A stretch of 64,000 nt of DNA from Spisula solida (Eukaryota > Mollusca > Bivalvia > Venerida > Mactridae): assembly GCA_947247005.1 (NCBI GenBank), contig OX365950.1, forward strand, positions 10,490,720 to 10,554,719, read 5' to 3'. The translations under genes and the position numbers were made by a program. Shown piece after piece: positions 34,988 to 45,640 of this stretch (position 1 is the stretch's first letter; each line of letters starts with the position of its first letter). A model generated the notes under the pieces. That model had not been told where the DNA came from. It searched no databases and was given only the letters and a program-made list of their open reading frames with translations.

Positions 34988-35627
34988 AGGTGGAAATTAA
35001 TGAGAATTTCTTTCATAGAAAACAAACATGTTTCGAGATTCTGGAATGTGTTTGCTTGTTGAATTCATTGCCCAACAGATTCAAACTTTCAGAAAACACA
35101 AAAAGAAAACAAAATTTAGCCAAAAATATCGTGGACTGAATTCTGCGATTTTCTGTATTTTCAGTGATAGGATCCGTCATGAGTTGTCTTTGACGTTGAT
35201 CACAAAGTCAACGAAAGACGATTGTTTTTTATCAAATCACCATAGTAACCGAGACGATACAACGTCAATTAGAACGCATTTACACCGACGATGTTACGTT
35301 TACGCGCCGAAAAGCTGGTGACGTTACGCATTTGTTATCAAACGTGTTGAAGAACATTGTTCCGTCATTAAATTTCTTCTCACGTGGAAAATCACGATAT
35401 ATATGTGATAAAATACAATTCCATGTATATATACTTTTGTAAATAAGTATATGTCATAGTATACAACAACAATGTAACATACCAATAAATTTAAAGTTAA
35501 ATACCATACGGATAAACATATATAGAAGTGTATGTATAAATAACATATTTTTGTATCTGAGGGGTAAAATAAGTATATTTACATGGAAGCAAGAATAGTG
35601 TCTTGTCATTGTCAAATGTGTCATATA

Positions 35628-36105
35628 TATCTCTATCAAATGAGATTAGGGAGGACAGATTACCTCAGGAAAAGGTAGAGAAAATGGATGAAAAAGCCCA
35701 TTAGTGCATTATTGCCTTACTGACACATGGGGACATACAAACCATCATCTATTATGGTATGTCTAAGCCATATAATTAGATTATCAGATGTTATAATGAA
35801 AGTATTGTCTAGTAATTCACGGAGTATATGTATATTTAGATAAAAATATAAAACCTGACTGTCTTATGTCAGTGTGATTCCTATGGATTTCGTGTTTTCA
35901 AAACATTAGTTTTTTGGTTAAAAAAGAAAATTATCGAATTTAAAATAAGGCGATAAGTCTGAGGAAAAAGCATTAGAGAAGACAAGAAGACCAGTTTAGA
36001 CACGTGTGTTCAAATGTATTCAATATGTTCAAAGAACTAGACTAATGTTAGGAACATCTGAAGAAAACGTCGCAAACTATTACAAAGGAATAAGGTAATT
36101 TTGGA
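35628..36105 (+). repeat. Dispersed repeat R1, right part of the split copy
   Basis: Aligns with 16152-16612 from CTATCAAATGAGATTAG through GACACATGGGGACATACAAA to ACAAAGGAATAAGG, with a few small indels and substitutions. Confidence 0.88.
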
Positions 36106-36394
36106 ATATCGACATTTCATTAAAAACATTCGAGATATAATCTTATAATGGTATCATACAAACGTATACTTTTTGTCTAAACGTGTGCAAATTTGTTTAA
36201 AAAACTGAACAAAGTGATTTGATGAATATAGACACCTGAACTGTAAACTGTCTATTTAGACACCCTGAACAACCCAAAAGATAACTATCATCGGACAAGG
36301 TATGTAGCACCTAACCTAAGCAGCCGAGGACAAAAAAGTAAAACCAACACAGAATACAATTGCATGACACAATGTCCAAAACACAACCGAACAA

Positions 36395-36830
36395 GACAAT
36401 GAACTTGACCGCTGAAAGAGATGAATGTTGGACACTCATTTTGACTGACACCAAGAAACTTAAAGTATTCCATAATACCTGCTTAAGAAAAATATGTAAG
36501 ATATTTTGGCCAACAAAGATGACAAACAAAGAACTATGGAAGAAAACATTCCAAAAAGAATTTGATACGGAAATCAAACAAAGAAGAGGGACATTGATTG
36601 GCCATGTAATGAGAATAGAAAAAGACCAATCCAGCAAATGTCTCTCTTAGACGGACTCCAGATGGCAGACGAAAAGAGGAAGACCAAAAGAAACATGGAG
36701 GAGAATGATGGCGGGAGGGTTGAAAGAGATGGGAATAGCATGGAAGGAAGCAGAAAAGACAGCCAGGGACAGACAAAATTGGAGACAGCTGGCATCAGCA
36801 TTATGTGCAAAAGTACACAAAGAGGATTAA
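36395..36830 (+). pseudogene. 5'-truncated LINE ORF2 C-terminus (second LINE family)
   Basis: The first frame shows LRKICKIFWPTKMTNKELW and LIGHVMRIEKD. After frame changes near 36645-36680 the similarity continues as RGRPKETWRRM, GIAWKEAEKTARDRQNW and ends LASALCA...KED at a TAA (36828-36830). These are the standard C-terminal words of an RT-containing LINE family (CLRRI-IFWP ... RGRP--TW ... DR--WR). Everything upstream of this tail, including the RT core, is absent, as expected for 5' truncation. It is distinct from the LINE at 4.5-9.2 kb. Confidence 0.85.
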
Positions 36831-36839
36831 GTAAGTATG

Positions 36840-38359
36840 ACTTATATATAAACTTCAGAACATGATGTTGTTGTTATTACCATTATTGTCATTGGATAAT
36901 ATTATTATGTGTGATGTATGAGTCATACAACAACATAAGAACGTGTCGTTGTTATTGCATGTATAACCATTATTGTCAAGAGATGCACGTAACGTATAAG
37001 TAAACATTATAGGTGAGTAGAACTGTCATACAAAAACATCTTGGCATCATAGGATGTACTTATAACTCGCAATCACAATCAAAGAATAATACTATCTATA
37101 AAAAGCTCACCAACAAGAATTATCTGTGCTTATTAAGGGTGATAATTACTTCAAATAATTCGAGAACCACAAGAAATGGATCATGCACATGTTATTGAGT
37201 TTTTATCGGATTAGCTTGGCTTTGATGTACGAGATCGAAGAAACTGTTACATGTATCGCAGTTCTCGTGGGCTTTAATTATGTTTGTCAGTTGTCGCGTA
37301 TGTAACGTTGAAGAACGAGTTAGATATTAAGAAATTAGCAACGCTAGCAACATAGACCAAATTATCTTTGAAATATAACCTTAATTATGTACGTCACTGA
37401 TTATCACTGATTTATAACATGTTAATTGCTAACCTGACATCATTAAAAATGTATCATGATTTCATCTTGTTTTTAGAATTTTAAAATGGTACTTAGCTTT
37501 AAGTATTTCAAGTGACTTGTGCATATCTGTCGACTACACATGTTGATATAAAACACAGTCAAACTAAACACATCGGTCAAATTGATTATTAAGTTACATT
37601 TAAATGAGTTTTATAGTACATATGTATTAACTTGATCTTAACATTTACGCGTAAATATATCACAATGTTTTTGCGTATATCAATTTCCGTGCTGTACGTA
37701 TCAGTCCTTAAGATAATGTTTGTATTGTACATCGAGCGTCCTCGTGATGCTACCCGTTCATAAAAACATTACAGCCGAAGTTATAAATATACACAATATA
37801 TCAGCTTTTAAAGTATGCTAATATAAGGTCGAGGATCATGTTAACATATACGAACTATGACGTAAAATCTCATGGCAAAAACATGGTTAATATGATGATA
37901 GTTTTATAAATTATTTAGTTATGCAATTAATCGTGCAGATATAATAAATCAAAAACATGTTTTGAAGAAAGAGTTATGTTTAATTTCAGAGCATTATATA
38001 TATTTGTCAATGGTGTTCAGTCAATCATTCATAACAAGCAGGTTTGAGAACATTTTAATGGTTTGGTGGTTACAATGTATAAGTTTATACTAAAACTATG
38101 TTCCAGTCCGAGATACTAATTGTTCTGACGAGATGGGACCCAATCTTTATGCGATTCGTGCACTCAATGAATTACGTATTCGACTGCTGGGTGTTACTAC
38201 AGTTAAACTTCGTAAGCTCGAGTAGGGATCGGGGTTAGTAAAATGCTCGAGATAAACCAGGTGCTCGTATTAGCCAAAGTGCAATTGCATTGATAATACA
38301 AACAGAAGTCTGGTACTTGTGTCAATTACATGAATCTAAACATACATGTTCGTTGATGC
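36840..38359. other. AT-rich stretch, nothing recognised
   Basis: No convincing exon or RNA gene. GTTGTTGTTATTACCATTATTGTC at 36869 is partly repeated near 36950-36975, a small local duplication in the LINE 3' flank. Confidence 0.4.
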
Positions 38360-38488
38360 GATACAGTCCAGTTTGGATATGGTGACAGTGACGTAGATAT
38401 TTACGTGCACACAAAGATAACAACTATTGTCTGAAATAAATTATTATTTTTGCATTGAATTTATAGATGTCTGTATATGCCTTTATAA
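38360..38488 (+). repeat. P module, partial copy
   Basis: Resembles 51944-52092 and the reverse complement of 2046-2195: CAGTTTGGATATGGTGACAG, later ATTGTCTGA and a CCTTTATAATA end. Here it is joined to module B instead of module C. Confidence 0.65.
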
Positions 38489-38694
38489 TATTCAGTTTAA
38501 CCGTATAAAGGTTAAACTTTTTACCCATCAAAAATGACGCTCCGCCCATTTCACATTGAACACGTGACCAGCACCTATATAAACTACCGTTCCCGGAATT
38601 TAAATTCTTTTCGACTGTGATTCCAGCGGAGATAGGTACATGTACATGATGTATTCTACTTTTAACCTAGGCTTAAGTAAACAAAATCATAGAA
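38486..38694 (+). promoter_or_regulatory. 209-bp promoter-like module B, copy 1
   Basis: Identical base for base to 44108-44316. It contains an inverted repeat GTTTAACC...GGTTAAAC (38495-38517), a CTCCGCCC GC-box-like word, an E-box CACGTG (38561-38566) and a TATA box TATATAAA (38576-38583). About 30 bases further is a pyrimidine-rich TTCTTTTCGACTG suited to an initiator, then a possible splice donor AG|GTACAT at 38636. Layout matches a TATA promoter plus short leader exon; transcription is inferred. Confidence 0.55.
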
Positions 38695-39148
38695 AGTGTA
38701 AATTTTATACAATATGCAAAGTTTTTTTAGAATGTAGGCCTACATATAATCTAATTTGATTTAGTTTTCAATTCGGTTGAATTAATTTAAATCAGCTTTA
38801 GTCTATTATTGATAGATCTAGTTCATAGCTCGAGGGCGCATGGCCGACCAACCTCATGCGTCAATATTTGATTTGAAGTATCCATTTTATAATATTCATG
38901 ATGTCATTGTGATTTAATTTAAGATCAGATAAACACGATACATATATGTTTAATAAGATAGCTGGTAGATCGCTATATCATATGCAACTTAATAAGCTAG
39001 TATTTTCGATATGGAATTTGCAGTTGTTTGTAAACCTAGATTGTCTTTCCCATCATCTATTTACATCTACTGTCTATGTAGATTACCAATGTTTAACTCA
39101 CACAATTTTTTTATTTTTTGTTTATGACATCGTTGTCTGCAAGGTGCA

Positions 39149-39285
39149 GAGATTTAAACCCGATAAATCCAGTCCAGATGACCAATAATAAGAGAACCAT
39201 CGCCTGCAGTGGAGTGGATCTGGAAGACCATGTCTCCAAAGGTTACAGATTATGTGTCGGTCTAACTATGTGGATATTGTTTCAG
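39149..39285 (+). CDS. Speculative small exon downstream of module B
   Basis: A candidate exon bounded by a TGCAG acceptor and a TTTCAG|GTAGAA donor, less AT-rich than its flanks. From the ATG at 39178 it encodes 36 residues (MTNNKRTIACSGVDLEDHVS, then a hydrophobic LCVGLTMWILFQ) up to the donor. A further candidate exon ends at 39883 (GTTGTCAG|GTATAA), but a phase-0 join runs into a stop soon. It resembles no family I know. It could be a leader-like peptide, a non-coding exon or chance. Confidence 0.25.
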
Positions 39286-39525
39286 GTAGAATATTTATTA
39301 ACTTGAAATTATAAAGATGTTTTGATTGTCACGAGTTTCAATCTAGATCTAAATATATTTTAAATCATTCAAATCTAATGTATAAATGAACGAGACTATT
39401 TACTTCATGCTTTAGTCTGCGTAGTTTAGAGTATTCTTACGTTTTACTTTATAACTATAATTTTGTGGTTTAAATGTTTACATGTAAATATTGATCGATC
39501 AATTACTTTACGTATACTATACGTC

Positions 39526-39549
39526 ACGAGGCGCGCGCGCGTGACGTCA
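39526..39549. promoter_or_regulatory. GCGCGCGC run and CRE
   Basis: GTCACGAGG, then alternating GCGCGCGCGC, then TGACGTCA (39542-39549). The outer GTCACG and CGTGAC form an inverted repeat. Alternating GC of this kind is rare in the surrounding AT-rich DNA and could favour Z-DNA. Confidence 0.4.
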
Positions 39550-39889
39550 TAACTAATTAAATATCAATTATGAGGATGAACAACAAGTTTTGAACAAGTT
39601 ATGAGGATGCAATAACATTATAACAATAATTATTTATTAGATTAATTTTTGAAAACATGAGTTTAGGGCCTGCTATGCGTAGATTAATTATGTTATTTAA
39701 TGGAGTATTTAGTTTTATCTATAACAATTATATTAATTTATTTCATTGTTATGACTATGAGAACAAGACACAGTGAACCCGATGACGCGAGTCACATCCA
39801 CCAATGGCACGAGTCTCATCAAAAGAAGAATTTGAAGAGTGGGGATCATACGAACATGTGGTGTCAGATAGGGGAGTTGTCAGGTATAA

Positions 39890-41480
39890 TAAACTTCTTA
39901 ATCATGAATTATAAACGGAAAAGGGTTTACATTATAGGTTTATGACTATACAATTTAAGAATTTAGATGCCATTCGAATCTAGTTTTGGATCCCAGCCTT
40001 CACTGAAGGTGGCTTAACAATTGGGCTTGATGTGAACTAGGCGCGTGGATTGTACTTATGCTTTGTGTCAGGATGCACCTATAATTATGATCTAGGTGTG
40101 AAATTTTAGAATTGTAAACTATACATTGGCAATATGTATTACTTGATAAAAAAGGCACACTTTATATAAGCTTGATTCAATTTAGTAGTATGCCTTTTGT
40201 GAATTATTTATGTACAATCACGACATGACGTGGAGGACAGGACATGCTAGATGCAATTTGTTCATTTTAATTATTCAGAAATTGCACAGTTATGAATACT
40301 TGCACTTGTAATTTAAATGGCCGTAAACAGGTCATTGACTCATAATTGGCCTAAGAGACATTGACATTGGATGCATGTTTTCATAAATAATAGGATTTCA
40401 TTTGGAAGGTCTAGCCCTCTATACATTTTAATTATACCGATATTTTAAATTAAAATTAAACTCATCTTGCATTTTGAAGAACAAAACTGTTCTTTTCATG
40501 TTGTTAGAAGTATACAGTTATAGATGATATTGAGGTGATGCTTATATATATGCATTTATAGGAAAGTTATTATTGAATAATAATTACACTTGTGATTAGT
40601 TTAGCCTTTTAATGATACATATGTGAAAGTTGTACTGTTTATAGTGTTAATGATTAATGCTTTTTGATGATTTGATTAATGATGTGATTATCATATTGAT
40701 ATTGGTGTTGTTGTAAGGAGGAGCATGATGCATTTAATATTATAGTAATATTTATTGTGAGGAATATGCTGATACCGACTTTCTTTCTAGTCACTAATAT
40801 GATAATGCAAAAACAATCATAATAATTATGATGATGATTATCATGGTAATTGATGATATTGAAATAAAGTAGAAGATGAGAAAAAATCACCTGACGTGTA
40901 CAGTTGGTATGAAGTCACTAAGACTATATATAGATATATAGTAAAGTCGGTTTACTTTATGACTTCTATTATTGTGAAGAAAACATTGTTGATGAAATCA
41001 TTGCAGTGGTTATTGTAATGATCATACTTATTGTGCGAATTTATGATGCATGAATCAATTAGGATTTATGGATGAGAAATGTTAGAAGCAAACTAACATA
41101 AGTTTGGAATATCTAAGAACTATTTGGCTTCTTGGTGCAAATAATAGCATAATTACTAGTTAAATATTGAATAGATATCATGATGTGGCCCAATAATTCA
41201 ATTATGTTACTTGCCTATTGAGTTATTAAAGACATTGTGTGGCTTTCCGAGCAATTGAAGGATATGCCAAATTCGGTTGGGTATGTAATTGGACACTTGA
41301 GGCTATATGAGTTTTGATGATTAATAAGAGTTTTTTGTTTGTGATACAAAACATAGTATTGGAAGTTTCAATAGGGTGCAGGTTCGTTTAGATAAATTGT
41401 CAATGATATTTGACTGTGTGTCAGAAGTTAAATATGTATCAGAGCATTGTGATATGCCTGGTTGTAATACATATATGTAT
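39890..41480. other. AT-rich stretch, nothing recognised
   Basis: Very AT-rich with runs of GAT/ATG words near 40650-40890. No exon or RNA gene was recognised. Confidence 0.4.
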
Positions 41481-41494
41481 ATTATATATTTAAA

Positions 41495-41830
41495 TAAGGC
41501 AATCTGAGCATATTGAAGGATTTGCCAAAGTTGAAGTTGATACTTTTATATATATAAATAAGGCAATCTGAGCAGGATCCGATGACGGTCCAGGTAAATT
41601 GATGTGTTGCTATATGTATAAGTCTGATATAAGATAAAGGATCCGGTGACGGTCCATGTAATTTTGAAGGATTTGCCAAAAGTGAAGTTGATACTTTTAT
41701 ATTTAAATAAGGCAATCTGAGCATATTGAAGGATTTGCCAAAGTTAAAGTTAATACTTTTATATTTAAATGGGGCAATCTGAGCATATTGAAGGATTTGC
41801 CAAATTTTAAGTTGATAAGTTTATTTATAT
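41495..41830 (+). repeat. Imperfect tandem repeat, unit about 62-64 bp
   Basis: The unit contains AAGGCAATCTGAGCA, TATTGAAGGATTTGCCAAA and GTTGATACTTTTATAT. Unit starts are near 41497, 41561, 41710 and 41772. The larger middle gap holds an inserted piece with GGATCCGATGACGGTCCAGG, itself repeated as GGATCCGGTGACGGTCCATG. A related single piece lies near 41250. Confidence 0.8.
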
Positions 41831-42469
41831 ATATTAAGTAATTATATCATTTACTGTATAAAAATAATCCAGAAGTCAATTATACAGACTATGAAATTAT
41901 CACGTGACAACTTTAGTTTTATCAAAATCATTTTCATATTTAATATAGGATTGCTGAGCTTAAGCTGGAGGCAGGCAGTCCGCTTTTATTAAGTTTAGAG
42001 TTTTGTCACACCCAAAATTATATGATGTTATCAGTTGCCATATGCTGTAATGTGAATGCCGGCGACAACCTTTGGCTTTAAGATATTAAATTTATTTAAT
42101 ACCGTTGACGGATTAAATAATTTCAAGAAACGAACCGTAAGTCACCCAAAAAATGAACATTAACGCTTCCACGTAGTGTATCATTGGATTGTCAATTATC
42201 TCGGATAAATCGATTCTGAAAGACTTCACATACTAATAGGAAAATGAAAACCTTAAATTTATTGAGTCTATGTTTAGTTTATGCCTACTAGACCATAGGA
42301 GTCTGGAGATGGATACCTGACAGGTGACTGATGCAAATGTGTTATGAAGAGATTGAGTTTACCCATGCACACTGGTATATATAATATAAAGAAGATTTGT
42401 TAGTTTATTTTGCACCAGATGATTTCAGCTCACGGTTATTGTTTTTATATGCAACAAGTATGCTGTACA

Positions 42470-43625
42470 ATATTCCAGTTGTATGGCGTGTTTGTTACAT
42501 GTGTTCAGTCTATTTAGCAGCCAAAGTGTCTTTGTAACACATGTCTGTTGATTCTGCAACATATGTCTTGTAAGATATTGTCAGTCCATTTTGCAGCAGA
42601 TGGCTTGTTGTTTTATTGTTTTCAGTATTATATTGCTTGTAGTAACATACTTTCAGTCTATTTTTCAGCAGATGTCTTGTTTGTAACATAATTTTAGTTT
42701 TTTGTTTTTATTATTGCAGCAGATGGCTTGTTGTAACATAAGAAAGATTGTTGTTACTTATGTTAAGTATATTATGCAACGGATGGCTTGTTATATAATT
42801 CCAGTATATTTTGCAGCAGATTGCTTGTTGTTGCATATTTAAGTCTTATATTGCAGCAGATGGCTTGTTGTTACATATTTTCAGTTTAATTTGCAGTAGA
42901 TGGCTTGTTGTAACATATTTTTAACTATATTTTGCAGCAGATGGCTTGTTATATACTTTCAGTATATTTTGCAGCAGATGGCTTGTTACATATTTTCAGT
43001 CTTATATTGCAACAGATGGCTTGCTTTTACATATTTTCAGTCTAATTAACAGCAGATGGTTTGTTACATATTTTAAGTCATATATTGCAGTGGATGGCTT
43101 GTTGTTACATGTTTACAGTATAATGTGCAGCAGATGGCTATTTGTAACATATTTTGAGTCTAATTTGCAGCAAATGGCTTGTTGTAACATATTTTCAGTA
43201 TAATGTGCAGCAGATGGCTTGTTGTAACATGATTTCAGTATAATTTGCAGTAGATGGATTGTTGAAACATATTTTCAGTCTAATATGCAGTAGATGGCTT
43301 GTTGTAACATAATTTCAGTCTATTTTGAAGCAGACTGCTTGTTACTAATTTCAGTGATATATTGAGGCAGATGGCTAGTTGTTACAGAATTGCAGTCTAT
43401 TGTGCAGCAGATGGCTTGTTGTTACATATTTGCAGTCTATTTGCAGCAGATGGCTTGTTGTTTACATACATAGTATTTGTAGTCTTTTGTGCAACAGATG
43501 GCCTGTTGTTTTTACATAATTTCAGTCTTATATTGCTACAGATAGCTTGTTGTAACATTTTCAGTCTATTTTGCAGTAGATGGCTTGTTGTTATACATTT
43601 GCAGTTTTATTTTGCAGCAGATGTC
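42470..43625 (+). repeat. Tandem array with splice-acceptor-like units (about 35-48 bp)
   Basis: About 25 units of the form CAGATGGCTTGTTGTAACAT, then ATTTTCAGTCTATTTTGCAG. Most units are near 41 bp. Each carries two T-rich stretches ending in CAG, so every unit looks like one or two 3' splice sites. The open frames over the array are by-products of the repetition. Confidence 0.92.
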
Positions 43626-43946
43626 GATTTGCCTTTTTATATTACCTCAGTCCCACTATTTGGTGCATTTAACTCAGCTTTTTATGTTGTTGGCACTTTT
43701 GTCATGGCTGTTTGGAACTTTTAAGTCTCAGTTGCACTCTCCGATTTAATCTACTGTTTTTTAAAATGGATAGTTCAAATTCGAATAAATAGCAAACATA
43801 TATATCTTTCCATATCCCATTTATTAATATCTTTATGTTTTTAACATTCAAAGATTTAAATGTTTGAGTGTAACTGGTCCTTAAATAGTGTTTTTCATGA
43901 TACTCCGCTTTAATTGGCGGAAGGCTCGTTTCACTCACCTTTTGGC

Positions 43947-44112
43947 ATATGTATCATTTCAAACTTGCGACCGTTGACGGGGCAAGATAAACAATAACTT
44001 TATGTACTCAGTAATATTATATATCCAGCCATGACAAAAAATTTCATGCCAAACATAAATAAATAAACTAAATTAAACCTATTTATAGTAAGTCATTTTT
44101 TGCTGGGTAATA
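43947..44112 (+). repeat. Module A, copy 1
   Basis: A 166-bp block (ATATGTATCATTTCAAACTT ... TTTTTTGCTGGGTAATA) repeated at 44503-44668 with apparently a single mismatch. Copy 1 runs directly into module B. Confidence 0.9.
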
Positions 44113-44316
44113 TTCAGTTTAACCGTATAAAGGTTAAACTTTTTACCCATCAAAAATGACGCTCCGCCCATTTCACATTGAACACGTGACCAGCACCTAT
44201 ATAAACTACCGTTCCCGGAATTTAAATTCTTTTCGACTGTGATTCCAGCGGAGATAGGTACATGTACATGATGTATTCTACTTTTAACCTAGGCTTAAGT
44301 AAACAAAATCATAGAA
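44108..44316 (+). promoter_or_regulatory. 209-bp promoter-like module B, copy 2
   Basis: Base-for-base identical to 38486-38694, with E-box CACGTG at 44183-44188 and TATATAAA at 44198-44205. Downstream sequence differs from copy 1 immediately after TCATAGAA. A possible exon begins 50 bp later. Confidence 0.55.
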
Positions 44317-44367
44317 TAACCCTCCCACCCTTTCCCTTTTTCTCGTGCTTTGTTTGTATAATTTCAG

Positions 44368-44475
44368 GATCGTCGTGGCTGGACAATGTCTGAACAATCA
44401 GTGTTTATATCTACAATTGACGACTCAAGTTTTCGTCTTAAAGAAGAACACATAAACTTTATCTGTTACTGTTGA
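44368..44475 (+). CDS. Speculative 29-codon ORF after an acceptor site, downstream of module B copy 2
   Basis: A pyrimidine-rich tract ends in ATTTCAG at 44367. The ATG at 44386 opens 29 codons (MSEQSVFISTIDDSSFRLKE ...) ending at TGA 44473-44475. The combination of TATA module, donor-like site in the module and acceptor here would give a small spliced transcript. No family recognised; may be non-coding or chance. Confidence 0.22.
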   Translation, partial: DRRGWTMSEQSVFISTIDDSSFRLKEEHINFICYC

Positions 44476-44502
44476 CAGAGCAGAACCCAGTTCAGGCGGC
44501 TT

Positions 44503-44668
44503 ATATGTATCATTTCAAACTTGCGACCGTTGACGGGGCAAGATAAACAATAACTTTATGTACTCAGTAATATTATATATCCAGCCATGACAAAAAATTT
44601 CATGCCAAACATAAATAAATAAACTAAATTAAACCTATTTATAGTTAGTCATTTTTTGCTGGGTAATA
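44503..44668 (+). repeat. Module A, copy 2
   Basis: Near-identical to 43947-44112. It joins to a C module (TTTTACACCGTAATAGTGGA) rather than to B; the junction word is TAATA in both cases. Confidence 0.9.
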
Positions 44669-44760
44669 GATTTTACACCGTAATAGTGGACGCGACCGCT
44701 GCGTCACACTCTAAGATTACCGTGACTTGGCTATACGTGTGTTGATTTCTAATAAAACTA
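44669..44760 (+). repeat. C module next to module A copy 2
   Basis: Resembles 52093-52160 (TTTTACACCGTTATAGTGGA, CGCTGCGTCAC) and the inverted copy at 1982-2045. Its TATA-like portion is weaker than at 52 kb. Confidence 0.65.
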
Positions 44761-45516
44761 CATACTATGTAAATAAAGAACATCATTTTTAGTGATTAAT
44801 TACTTGAGCAAAAGCATAGCGTATCTGTTTCTGCTCAACATAAAGAGAAGCCTACTATCTGAAACATACTTTCACTAATGAATGCGAGTGATTAAACTTA
44901 ACTACTCGTTTGTATTTTTGGATGAAAGGCGTAATTTAACAAAACAGACACAAAAAATAGGCGACCTTAACTTGCCAGTGGATCGGCTAAAAACAATAGT
45001 GGATCGGCTAAAAACAATACAGTCCGTATTCCGTCACCGAACGTGAACGCAGCCGATCTACAGTGTTGACATACTCAAATACTATTTTTACTTTCTTCAA
45101 TTTCCCGTCGATATCAATGTTTTGTTACGAACATTAAACATACAATTAGTGATCCTAAAGAATTTTATTACGGCAAGCTATTGTCATAACACGTAATAAA
45201 CAAATGCAGCACCGGGGCGAAATTTTGCCATTTGAGGTAGGATACCTTTGCTCGGACGATTATCTCGGAATTAAGCAGGTACTTATCGATTTAAATTAGT
45301 CAAAGAGACCATCACCTGTGCTCGACATAAACTTGGTCTTCGTAATTCTGATGCTCGTCATAGAGGTGTAAGTTTATAAACAATATAGAGCAAATCCGCC
45401 GGGACTTGCTCGAGATAGACCGGGTACTTGTAATATCGATGTTCGTTATAACGAAGTGTAGCTGTATTTACTGCTATTCTTATTTTTTTGACAGGCAAAA
45501 CTATGTCTTTTTACCC

Positions 45517-45640
45517 CCTTTTACAGCTGAAACTAGGTCATTGAGCTTTTTAAAAGCTGAAACTTGACCCTTCAGCTTTTTGACAGCTGTGACGTGAAAT
45601 TTCGACTTTCTCACAACTAAAACTTGATATTTCAGCGGTT
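45517..45640 (+). repeat. Short tandem of about 34-bp CAGCTGAAACTTGA units
   Basis: Four diverged units near TTTTACAGCTGAAACTTGAC plus TTCAGC. It ends in TTTCAGCGGTTATGTTCAT. A related diverged run at 58300-58490 ends in TTTCAGCGGTTGGGTTCAT, so the two loci are probably paralogous. Confidence 0.6.

Larger units (their letters stand above)
31735..35620. other. About 3.9-kb insertion splitting repeat R1
   Basis: Bounded by the two halves of R1, which is contiguous at 16063-16612. It contains the hammerhead-like core, the CRE and the motif cluster. No RT, transposase or obvious inverted ends were recognised, so its nature is open. It could also be a patchwork of several insertions. Confidence 0.5.

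Noticed and set aside
35028..35321. Plus-strand 97-codon frame starting at an ATG
   Set aside because: Slightly GC-richer than its surroundings, but no motif, no splice context and a low-information sequence; may simply be a CpG-containing regulatory patch.
42946..43724. Open frames encoding repeated DGLLLHI/CSRWLV-like words
   Set aside because: Translation of the 41-bp tandem array; units vary in length and break the frame.
38486..44316. Reading the identical 209-bp repeats as LTRs of a retrotransposon
   Set aside because: No TG...CA ends, no primer-binding site recognised, no gag or pol between them, and different adjoining modules on the left side; kept only as an open alternative.
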